A stretch of 5,144 bases of DNA from Bacteroidota bacterium (GCA_023386395.1 JAEWJV010000239.1:1-5144), one strand, 5' to 3'; shown: positions 1 through 5,045, numbered from the stretch's first letter. The notes: generated by a model from the sequence alone, not told the origin. Numbers and translations are program-made.

Positions 1-60
1 CAGTTTATTCCGCTCCTATGCCTTTTGATTGGATTGGCTGTAAGTTATTATCACTTATAA
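1..60 (+). CDS. C-terminal end of an unidentified, possibly membrane, protein (partial)
   Basis: Reading from base 1, the plus strand is open for 19 codons and ends at a TAA at 58-60. The peptide is QFIPLLCLLIGLAVSYYHL, strongly hydrophobic and ending in a short polar tail, as expected for the last transmembrane helix of an integral membrane protein. The fragment is too short to assign a family. If real, the gene converges on nadD and the two stop codons overlap by about 10 bases, leaving no room for a terminator between them. A second plus-strand frame is also open here (running to about base 81 inside the nadD antisense), so the frame choice rests only on hydrophobicity and on the tight fit against the nadD stop. 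Confidence 0.4.
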   Translation, partial: QFIPLLCLLIGLAVSYYHL

Positions 61-620
61 AGTTGTTCCTGCTCAATTAATTGTAAAACTTTCTCGGGAA
101 CGAGATATTTTATATTCCCGCCTTGTCTTATTAAACTTCGGATTGAAGTAGCTGATATGTTAAGTAATGGCGATTTAAGCAAGATTATATTCGCAGCAAG
201 GGTTGTTTCAGGCACCATATAACCGGGGCGTTGATATACAACGATGTTTTTTTCTAAAAGCTCCTTATAGCTTTTCCATTTGTGTAATTGTAAAAAGCTG
301 TCTGAACCCATTATCAGGTAAAACCTGTTTTCAGGATATTGTTTTTCAAAATAGCTCAACGTATCAATTGTATAGGATGGAACGGGAAGGTTAAATTCTG
401 CATCAGAAACCATAAACCTGGGATCATCTTCCGTTGCCTTTTGAACAAGCATTAATCGCTTATCAGCGGCAAGCAGCGATTGGTTTTCTTTGAGCGGGTT
501 TTGCGGCGAAACCACAAACCATACCTGGGATAATGGTAAGTTATTTAAAACCGTACTGGCAATAATTAAATGGCCTGTATGAACTGGATTAAACGAACCG
601 AAGAAAAGACCAACATTCAT
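51..620 (-). CDS. nadD: Nicotinate-nucleotide adenylyltransferase NadD
   Basis: NadD transfers AMP from ATP to nicotinate mononucleotide, giving nicotinate adenine dinucleotide, the penultimate step of NAD synthesis in the cytoplasm. The 189-residue product shows the full nucleotidyltransferase signature. GSFNPVHTGH lies at residues 8-17, with the HxGH histidines at 14 and 17. PSYTIDTL at 81-88 is a substrate-site motif of the family. GSD is at 105-107 in a hydrophobic strand context, and ISATSIR at 155-161 is the C-terminal ATP-binding signature. Length is normal for bacterial NadD. The start is ATG at 618-620; no Shine-Dalgarno sequence precedes it, which is usual in Bacteroidota. It lies 17 bases downstream of feoA on the same strand with no visible promoter or terminator between, so the two are probably co-transcribed. 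The stop is TGA at 51-53. Nothing looks broken. Confidence 0.96.
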   Translation of the reverse strand: MNVGLFFGSFNPVHTGHLIIASTVLNNLPLSQVWFVVSPQNPLKENQSLLAADKRLMLVQKATEDDPRFMVSDAEFNLPVPSYTIDTLSYFEKQYPENRFYLIMGSDSFLQLHKWKSYKELLEKNIVVYQRPGYMVPETTLAANIILLKSPLLNISATSIRSLIRQGGNIKYLVPEKVLQLIEQEQLYK

Positions 621-637
621 AAGCAGAAAATATCATC

Positions 638-859
638 TTATAAAATCTCGACTGAAATGTGCTCCGCTTCATTTAAACGAAGGCTTAGGCTATAGCCCGC
701 AACCGCAACGGAAATAGGATCACCAAAGGGTGCGAACTTTTCAATGTAAATAACTTCGCCTGGCACAAGACCCATTTCCATAAGTTTGATCGATATCTCA
801 CTCTTAGAGAAATCAATAATACTGGCTCTTTGCCCCAGGCGTAAATCAGATAACTTCAT
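638..859 (-). CDS. feoA: FeoA family ferrous iron transport accessory protein
   Basis: This is a 73-residue cytoplasmic protein made of a single SH3-like FeoA domain. FeoA proteins act with the membrane ferrous-iron permease FeoB and are thought to modulate its activity. The diagnostic features are LMEMGLVPGE at residues 26-35, followed by the APFGDPISV strand at 43-51 and GYSLSLRLNEA at 55-65, all in the expected order and spacing. Length is standard for a stand-alone FeoA. The start is ATG at 857-859, preceded by a Bacteroidota -7 element (see the promoter entry). The usual partner feoB is not next to it: nadD follows 17 bases downstream and ybeY is divergent upstream. Either feoB is elsewhere in the genome or this is a second, orphan FeoA copy; the window cannot decide. 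The domain assignment is firm, the physiological role less so. Confidence 0.92.
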   Translation of the reverse strand: MKLSDLRLGQRASIIDFSKSEISIKLMEMGLVPGEVIYIEKFAPFGDPISVAVAGYSLSLRLNEAEHISVEIL

Positions 860-863
860 AGTG

Positions 864-871
864 CAAAAATA
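864..871 (-). promoter_or_regulatory. Probable -7 promoter element of the feoA-nadD unit
   Basis: On the minus strand this reads TATTTTTG, an exact match to the Bacteroidota -7 consensus TAnnTTTG. It ends 4 bases before the feoA ATG, implying a very short or absent leader. A second match, TAGCTTTG, lies 5 bases further upstream (plus coordinates 876-883) and would give a leader of roughly 10 bases. I see no good -33 TTG at the usual distance from the first element. The consensus is known; its use here is inferred. Confidence 0.5.
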
Positions 872-878
872 TTTACAA

Positions 879-891
879 AGCTATTAGCTAT
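879..891. repeat. AGCTAT direct repeat and short palindrome in the feoA/ybeY divergent region
   Basis: The plus strand reads AGCTATTAGCTAT: two AGCTAT units at a 7-base period, which also form an 11-base palindrome (AGCTA-T-TAGCT, 879-889). It lies between the divergent feoA and ybeY starts and overlaps the upstream of the two candidate feoA -7 elements. Position makes it a possible operator, but the motif is short, AT-rich and matches no regulator site I know, so it may be chance. Confidence 0.2.
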
Positions 892-923
892 CTGCTTATT
901 TGACTTTACGAAATCTGAAACAA

Positions 924-1367
924 ATGAATAAAATATACCTGCACAGTGCTGATAAGATAGCCAACATTAAACATAAAACCCTTGTAAAGGCCCTAATTAT
1001 TGAATTGTTTAAAGAAGAAGGAATGGCTCTTGAGCAACTTAGTTATATTTTTTGCTCTGACACCTATCTTTTGCAGATAAATCAACAGTTCCTGGGCCAC
1101 AACACCCTTACAGATGTCATTACTTTTCCCTTTTCTGAAAAAGGCGAGCCGGTTTATGGCGAAGTGTACCTAAGCGTTGACAGAATTAAAGAGAATGCTA
1201 AAACCTTTGAAGTTGAATACCAAAACGAACTTTTGCGAGTTATGGTTCACGGCGCATTGCACCTCTGCGGATATACAGATAAAACAAAGTTTCAAAAAGC
1301 GCAAATGCGTGAAAAGGAAGATTATTATTTAAAACAGTTTAATGTTTCACGTGAAGCAAATACTTAG
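924..1367 (+). CDS. ybeY: Endoribonuclease / rRNA maturation factor YbeY
   Basis: YbeY is a metal-dependent cytoplasmic protein involved in 16S rRNA 3'-end maturation and ribosome quality control. From the ATG at 924 the product has 147 residues, a usual family length. Supporting features are LSYIFCSD followed by INQQFLGHNTLTDVITFPF (the region of the family's NxxFRGKDxPTNVLSF motif) and the metal-site motif HGALHLCGYTDK, with histidines at residues 109 and 113. The third metal-ligand histidine of E. coli YbeY is Asp119 here, and the conserved Arg (E. coli R59) is a Leu. Both changes also occur in other Bacteroidota YbeY as I recall them, so they look lineage-specific rather than inactivating. 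The reading frame is open back to a TTG at 900, but the added residues TLRNLKQ are not family-like, so ATG 924 is preferred. The 3' end overlaps the next gene by 26 bases and contains a parS-like site. In other Bacteroidota ybeY is often near mnmG, as here. Confidence 0.93.
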   Translation: MNKIYLHSADKIANIKHKTLVKALIIELFKEEGMALEQLSYIFCSDTYLLQINQQFLGHNTLTDVITFPFSEKGEPVYGEVYLSVDRIKENAKTFEVEYQNELLRVMVHGALHLCGYTDKTKFQKAQMREKEDYYLKQFNVSREANT

Positions 1368-2016
1368 CATTTTTCTTTTATTGATTGCTTTTTCCTGTAA
1401 AAGCCAGAAGACGTTGTTATTTCAAGAGGCTCAGCTTCCCAAACCTGAAATGAATGACCAGGAAATAATGTATTGGAATAAAGAGCAGCCGGGATTTAAC
1501 AAATTGTCTGAACCGGAAAAGGATTTTTTGTACTGGGTAAATTATAGTCGTAAAAATCCGGGCGGTTTTTTTGAAAACGCTGTAGTGCCCATAATAAAAA
1601 TTTATCCCCAGTTAAAAGGCGCAAATCTTAAATCTCTTGAAAAAGACTTAAAGAGTGGTGCTGCCTTAACGCTTTTGCAGATAAATCCCGCATTAACGAA
1701 GATGTCTGAAGCTCATGCTAAGGATATTACTTCTTCTAATGCTAATCCATCACATACTTCAACCAGCGGGGAAACTTTTGTTGACCGGTTTAAGAAGTTT
1801 GGTTTAAAGAATTGCGGTGGTGAAAATATAAGTTATGGAGGAGGAGAAGCAGATCCATTATTTATGCTTGTAATGCTGTATCTGGATATAAACGTTGTTG
1901 ATTTAGGACATCGAAAAGCCTTAATGAACCCGTCTTTTGTAAATACCGGCATATCAATAGCAAGGTATGCTAATGGCAATACCTTCCTGGTTGAGGATTT
2001 TGCCTGTGCCCAATAA
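1342..2016 (+). CDS. CAP (SCP/PR-1-like) domain lipoprotein
   Basis: This is a 224-residue envelope protein of unknown substrate. The N-terminus MFHVKQ is followed by a hydrophobic stretch (residues 7-18) and AFSC, a lipobox-like end with the lipidation cysteine at residue 19. That predicts export by Sec and processing by signal peptidase II. The rest is a CAP superfamily domain. LSEPEKDFLYWVNYSRKNP (55-73) is the first helix. His138 (in PSHTST), Glu161 (in GGENIS) and His190 (in LGHRKALMNP) match the conserved His/Glu/His cleft residues of CAP proteins, and the domain ends with NTGISIARYANGNTFLVEDFA. Bacterial CAP lipoproteins are common but mostly uncharacterised, so no reaction is claimed. 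The start overlaps the end of ybeY by 26 bases, suggesting co-transcription. The first codons coincide with a parS-like site, which explains the peptide FHVK. A hairpin follows directly at the stop codon. Confidence 0.87.
   Translation: MFHVKQILSIFLLLIAFSCKSQKTLLFQEAQLPKPEMNDQEIMYWNKEQPGFNKLSEPEKDFLYWVNYSRKNPGGFFENAVVPIIKIYPQLKGANLKSLEKDLKSGAALTLLQINPALTKMSEAHAKDITSSNANPSHTSTSGETFVDRFKKFGLKNCGGENISYGGGEADPLFMLVMLYLDINVVDLGHRKALMNPSFVNTGISIARYANGNTFLVEDFACAQ
1343..1358. other. parS: parS-like ParB-binding site 1
   Basis: TGTTTCACGTGAAGCA matches the chromosomal parS consensus TGTTTCACGTGAAACA at 15 of 16 positions; the left half is perfect and the one mismatch (A to G) is in the right arm. 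Chromosomal ParB (Spo0J) dimers load at such sites, spread along DNA as CTP-dependent clamps and help segregate the origin region. The site lies in the 26-base overlap between ybeY and the CAP gene and is therefore translated in two frames. A second site of equal quality 703 bp away makes chance unlikely. ParB itself is not encoded in the window. Confidence 0.78.
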
Positions 2017-2049
2017 CATCTTAATACGCTAAAGCTTGTTTAAGATGTT
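2015..2049 (+). terminator. Perfect hairpin after the CAP gene, possible terminator
   Basis: AACATCTTAA (2015-2024) and TTAAGATGTT (2040-2049) are perfect 10-base inverted arms around a 15-base spacer. The left arm begins inside the CAP stop codon. The hairpin could end the ybeY-CAP transcript before the separate mnmG promoter. Against this, the stem is AT-rich, the loop is large and no T-tract follows. The right arm shares its last four bases with parS-like site 2, so the inverted repeat could instead belong to a DNA-binding arrangement. Confidence 0.4.
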
Positions 2050-2061
2050 TCACGTGAAAAA
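2046..2061. other. parS: parS-like ParB-binding site 2
   Basis: TGTTTCACGTGAAAAA matches the parS consensus TGTTTCACGTGAAACA at 15 of 16 positions, again with a perfect left half and one right-arm mismatch. It lies in the intergenic gap between the CAP gene and mnmG, where no coding constraint explains it. It ends 20 bases before the mnmG start codon and covers the place where the -33 element of the mnmG promoter should be. mnmG/gidA is origin-proximal and near parAB in many bacteria, which supports the reading as a real partition site. Confidence 0.78.
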
Positions 2062-2069
2062 CATGCGTT

Positions 2070-2077
2070 TATCTTTG
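2070..2077 (+). promoter_or_regulatory. Probable -7 promoter element of mnmG
   Basis: TATCTTTG is an exact match to the Bacteroidota -7 consensus TAnnTTTG and ends 4 bases before the mnmG ATG, predicting a leaderless or nearly leaderless transcript. The expected -33 TTG is not exact; TTTC at 2048-2051 sits at a suitable spacing of 18 bases and lies inside parS-like site 2. The consensus is known; its activity here is inferred. Confidence 0.6.
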
Positions 2078-2081
2078 CCTG

Positions 2082-3950
2082 ATGTTTCCGGAATATGATG
2101 TAATAGTTGTTGGTGCAGGGCATGCAGGCTGTGAAGCCGCTGCTGCTGCCGCTAATTTGGGCAGTAAAGTGCTGCTAATTACTATGAATATGCAGACAAT
2201 AGCCCAAATGAGCTGCAATCCTGCTATGGGAGGCATTGCCAAAGGCCAGATTGTGCGGGAAATTGATGCCTTGGGCGGTTATAGCGGCATTGTTACAGAT
2301 AAAAGCATGATCCAGTTTAGAATGCTTAATAAAAGTAAAGGCCCGGCAATGTGGAGTCCAAGAGCGCAAAGCGACAGGATGCTTTTTGCCTCAACCTGGC
2401 GAACAATGCTGGAACAAACCGACAATGTCGATTTCTACCAGGATACAGTTAAAGGAATTCTTGTAAAAGATAATAAAGTGAATGGTGTGATTACAGGGCT
2501 GGGTCACCGGGTACAATCTAAGACGGTCGTAATTACCAGCGGAACATTTCTGAACGGCATCATTCATATAGGGGAGAAGAATTTTGGCGGCGGAAGGATT
2601 TCAGAAAAAAATGCCACGGGTATTACAGAACAATTAGTGGAATTGGGATTTGAAAGTGACAGGCTTAAAACAGGTACGCCGCCCAGAATAGATGGCCGGA
2701 GCCTGAATTATAATGTAATGGAAGTTCAGCACGGAGATGAGGAAATAACAGGCTTCTCTTTCTTAGCCGTAGACAAAATAAAAGCCTCTGAACAATTGCC
2801 CTGTCATATCACTTATACAAATACAGAAGTTCATGAAACATTAAAGAAAGGGTTTGACAGAAGCCCGATGTTTTGTGGCCGCATAGAAGGAACCGGGCCA
2901 AGATATTGCCCCAGTATAGAAGATAAGATAAACCGTTTTGCTGAACGTGACCGCCACCAAATATTTGTTGAACCGGAAGGTTTTAACACGGTTGAAATAT
3001 ATGTAAACGGCTTTTCAACTTCTTTGCCTGAAGACGTTCAATATGAAGCTATCCGCAAAATGCCCGGATTTGAAAACGCAAAAATGTTCAGGCCTGGTTA
3101 TGCCATAGAGTATGATTACTTTCCGCCAACCCAGTTAAAACATTCCCTTGAAACAAAAATCATAGGTAACCTTTTCTTTGCCGGGCAAATTAATGGAACT
3201 ACCGGCTATGAAGAGGCTGCCTGCCAGGGATTGATGGCCGGAATAAATGCTCATCAAAAAGTTATTGAGAGTGAGCCACTTATACTAAACCGGGATGAAG
3301 CTTACATTGGCGTTTTAATTGATGATCTTATCAGTAAGGGAACAGAAGAACCTTACCGCATGTTTACAAGCCGTGCGGAATTCAGAACACTTTTGCGGCA
3401 GGATAATGCCGATTTACGTCTTACCGAAAGAAGCTTTCGTTTAGGATTAGCCAGCCAGGAAAGAATGGAATTAGTATTGGCCAAGCAAAAAGGCGTTGAA
3501 GAAATCAAAGCCGTACTTCAAACTTTTTCATTATTGCCTCCGGAAGCAAATATTTACCTTCAAAAAATTAATTCTGCTAAAATAGAGGAGAAGCAAAAAG
3601 CCTTAAGGCTGCTGCTGAGACCTGATGTTATCCTTCTGGAAATGATAAAAGAAATTCCCGCATTGCAGGAAAAGTTGCACTCTTTTTCGAGGGATATAAT
3701 TGAGCAGGCTGAAATCCAGGTGAAATATGAGCGTTACATTGAAAAGGAACAGGAACTGGCGCAACGTATGTCAACGATGGAAAATGCTTTAATTCCTGAA
3801 AGCTTTAATTACGATAAAGTATCCGCACTAAGTGCCGAGGCGTTGCAAAAATTTAAAAAAATCAAACCCAGGACGCTCGGCCAGGCAAGCCGCATTTCAG
3901 GCGTAAATCCCAGCGATGTTCAAATCCTGATGGTTTATATGGGAAGGTGA
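2082..3950 (+). CDS. mnmG: tRNA uridine-5-carboxymethylaminomethyl modification enzyme MnmG (GidA)
   Basis: MnmG is the FAD-dependent subunit that, with the GTPase MnmE, uses methylenetetrahydrofolate and glycine or ammonium to build the cmnm5/nm5 group on wobble uridine 34 of certain tRNAs. The 622-residue product is full length for the family. The Rossmann FAD motif GAGHAG is at residues 11-16. The family signature SCNPAMGGIAKG begins at residue 44 and holds Cys45, and Cys276 lies in GPRYCPSIEDK; these correspond to the two conserved cysteines of E. coli MnmG. TGTPPR is at 197-202, the RPGYAIEYDY motif at 337-346, and LFFAGQINGTTGYEEAACQG at 364-383 is the second FAD contact region. The C-terminal helical part, which in known structures binds MnmE and tRNA, ends with ISGVNPSDVQ and VYMGR. 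The start ATG follows a Bacteroidota -7 element by 4 bases. mnmE is not in the window. No defects are seen. Confidence 0.98.
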   Translation: MFPEYDVIVVGAGHAGCEAAAAAANLGSKVLLITMNMQTIAQMSCNPAMGGIAKGQIVREIDALGGYSGIVTDKSMIQFRMLNKSKGPAMWSPRAQSDRMLFASTWRTMLEQTDNVDFYQDTVKGILVKDNKVNGVITGLGHRVQSKTVVITSGTFLNGIIHIGEKNFGGGRISEKNATGITEQLVELGFESDRLKTGTPPRIDGRSLNYNVMEVQHGDEEITGFSFLAVDKIKASEQLPCHITYTNTEVHETLKKGFDRSPMFCGRIEGTGPRYCPSIEDKINRFAERDRHQIFVEPEGFNTVEIYVNGFSTSLPEDVQYEAIRKMPGFENAKMFRPGYAIEYDYFPPTQLKHSLETKIIGNLFFAGQINGTTGYEEAACQGLMAGINAHQKVIESEPLILNRDEAYIGVLIDDLISKGTEEPYRMFTSRAEFRTLLRQDNADLRLTERSFRLGLASQERMELVLAKQKGVEEIKAVLQTFSLLPPEANIYLQKINSAKIEEKQKALRLLLRPDVILLEMIKEIPALQEKLHSFSRDIIEQAEIQVKYERYIEKEQELAQRMSTMENALIPESFNYDKVSALSAEALQKFKKIKPRTLGQASRISGVNPSDVQILMVYMGR

Positions 3951-3991
3951 AAACCTTTAACTTTTGATTGCGTGATTATTTTCATACTCAT

Positions 3992-4003
3992 TGTAATATT
4001 ACA
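3992..4003. promoter_or_regulatory. Perfect 12-base palindrome upstream of the exported-protein gene
   Basis: TGTAATATTACA is a perfect palindrome in the 68-base gap after mnmG, ending 15 bases before the TTG start at 4019. Position and symmetry suit an operator for a dimeric regulator. The gap shows no TAnnTTTG element, so where transcription of the next gene begins is unclear. I match it to no named regulator, and AT-rich palindromes of this length can arise by chance. Confidence 0.3.
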
Positions 4004-4018
4004 CCTCAACGTAATTAA

Positions 4019-4783
4019 TTGAAACCGACGCTTTTTTTTTCTTGCCTCTTTTTACTGTTAACAATTACTGCCCACAGCCAGGTTGTTATCAGTGGCACCG
4101 TTTCAGATTATTACAGCAAAGCGCCGCTTACTGCGGTAACAGTGCAAACAGCGCAGGGCAGGCATACCATCAGCGATTCTCTTGGCCATTATTCTATTTA
4201 TGTGGGAAGAAATGATTCTGTTTGGTTTAGTTACCTGAATAAGCAAACCCAAAAGTATTCGTCAGACACTATAACACACCCGCAAAATTTCGATATTGCT
4301 TTATATGTTGATGCCAAATGGTTGCCTGAAGTAAAGGTGCAAACAAGAGATTACCGGTTCGATTCTGTTACAAACCGGGAGGCTTATGCCAAAGCATTTA
4401 ATTATCGCAAACCAGGTATCCGGTTTTCACAAAGTTCGCCAAGCGCTCAATCTTATGTACCCGGTAGCGTAACTGCAGCGCTGGATTTAGATGAAATTAT
4501 TAATGCCTTCCGCTTCAGGCGAAATAAACAGATGCTGTCTTTCCAGCAAAGATTATTACAGGATGAACAGGATAAATACATCGATCACCGCTACACAAAA
4601 TACCTCGTAAAAAAACTAACCAAACTTGATAGCGCAGAGCTGAATTCTTTTATGAATTTTTACAGGCCATCCTATGAAGAGCTTCAGTTAATGAACGATC
4701 TTGAATTGGGATATTACATTGAGCAGTGTTACAAAAATTATATGTTCCTGAAAAGAGGAAGGCGCACAGACTTTATAAATTAA
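4019..4783 (+). CDS. Exported protein with carboxypeptidase-regulatory-like domain, function unknown
   Basis: The product has 254 residues. The N-terminus is a signal peptide: MKPT, a hydrophobic core at about residues 5-17, and a likely signal peptidase I cut after AHS at 18-20. Next comes a carboxypeptidase-regulatory-like beta-sandwich, about residues 22-100, recognised by VISGTVSDYYSKAPLTAVTV and by DSLGHYSI with the usual DxxGxY pattern (D53, G56, Y58). It closes with LPEVKV at 102-107. This fold is common at the N-terminus of Bacteroidota envelope proteins, including TonB-dependent receptors, but no receptor barrel follows. Residues 110-254 are charged, aromatic-rich and probably helical, with no family I can name. 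The start is a TTG: TAA at 4016-4018 lies in frame immediately before it, no ATG follows until about residue 172, and the signal peptide begins right at this codon. It follows mnmG by 68 bases and may be partly read through from it. Periplasmic or surface location is inferred. Confidence 0.82.
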   Translation: MKPTLFFSCLFLLLTITAHSQVVISGTVSDYYSKAPLTAVTVQTAQGRHTISDSLGHYSIYVGRNDSVWFSYLNKQTQKYSSDTITHPQNFDIALYVDAKWLPEVKVQTRDYRFDSVTNREAYAKAFNYRKPGIRFSQSSPSAQSYVPGSVTAALDLDEIINAFRFRRNKQMLSFQQRLLQDEQDKYIDHRYTKYLVKKLTKLDSAELNSFMNFYRPSYEELQLMNDLELGYYIEQCYKNYMFLKRGRRTDFIN

Positions 4784-4788
4784 CCATT

Positions 4789-4809
4789 AATTGTTGATTA
4801 TCAACAATT
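4789..4809. terminator. Perfect hairpin between convergent genes, candidate bidirectional terminator
   Basis: AATTGTTGAT at 4789-4798 and ATCAACAATT at 4800-4809 are perfect inverted arms around a single T; as RNA this would fold as a 9-base-pair stem with a TTA loop. It sits in the 38-base gap between two converging stop codons (4783 and 4822), the normal place for a shared terminator. The stem is AT-rich and has no long T-run after it on either strand, so it is weaker than a classical intrinsic terminator. An operator role is less likely because no gene starts nearby. Confidence 0.5.
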
Positions 4810-4821
4810 TAGCTTAGCATT

Positions 4822-4998
4822 TCATCGGAACAAAGGGATAATAACAAACCTTACCAGCATAATTATAAGGCATACTATAAATAACAGCAATGAAATGCGG
4901 TTCATGCCGTGCATCATCTTAATATAAGAATTGCTGGGCGCGTTCGGGTCGCGTTTTTTTATAAAAAGATATTCCTGTATTTGCCTCCAGATACCCAT
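4822..4998 (-). CDS. Small single-helix membrane protein, conserved-looking, function unknown
   Basis: From the ATG at 4996-4998 the product has 58 residues. MGIWRQIQEYLFIKKRDPNAPSN forms a basic, soluble N-terminal part, and about residues 35-57 (ISLLLFIVCLIIMLVRF and following) form one transmembrane helix next to the C-terminal arginine. The arrangement YLFIKKRDPNAP, then MHGMNRIS, then the helix resembles a short Bacteroidota-specific family of unknown function (possibly DUF6728, from memory and unverified). The frame is open to a TTG at 5019, giving 65 residues, but a Bacteroidota -7 element lies inside that extension and ends 5 bases before the ATG. That makes the ATG the better start. 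The gene follows the S9 peptidase end on the same strand with about 47 bases between stop and ATG, and could also be co-transcribed with it. No function can be assigned. Confidence 0.75.
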   Translation of the reverse strand: MGIWRQIQEYLFIKKRDPNAPSNSYIKMMHGMNRISLLLFIVCLIIMLVRFVIIPLFR

Positions 4999-5003
4999 GC
5001 CCG

Positions 5004-5033
5004 CAAAGGTAGGCTTCAATGTGGTAATTCAAA
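5004..5033 (-). promoter_or_regulatory. Probable Bacteroidota promoter of the small membrane protein gene
   Basis: On the minus strand TACCTTTG (plus coordinates 5004-5011) is an exact TAnnTTTG match, and an upstream TTTG (5030-5033) supplies a -33 element with 18 bases between the TTG and the -7 box, within the usual range. The -7 box ends 5 bases before the ATG at 4998, so the transcript would be leaderless or nearly so. This is the only promoter in the window where both elements look right. Confidence 0.55.
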
Positions 5034-5045
5034 AAGCGCCTGAGA

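Noticed and set aside
203..394. 63-codon plus-strand open frame
   Set aside because: It lies wholly antisense inside nadD, whose motifs are clear, and its translation has no recognisable domain.
900..923. TTG start extending YbeY by 8 residues
   Set aside because: The added residues do not resemble YbeY N-termini and an ATG at 924 gives the usual family length and start.
2045..2098. 17-codon frame starting ATGTTTCACGTGAA upstream of and overlapping the mnmG start
   Set aside because: It would be a small upstream ORF, but its start is formed by the parS motif itself and lies before the predicted mnmG transcription start, so it is probably not transcribed from that promoter.
2175..2369. 64-codon minus-strand open frame
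   Set aside because: It lies antisense within the conserved N-terminal part of mnmG and has no domain or start signal of its own.
2806..2825. DnaA-box-like TTATACAAA
   Set aside because: It has one mismatch to TTATNCACA, is single, and lies inside mnmG. No cluster of DnaA boxes or AT-rich unwinding region is seen, so oriC is not claimed in the window.
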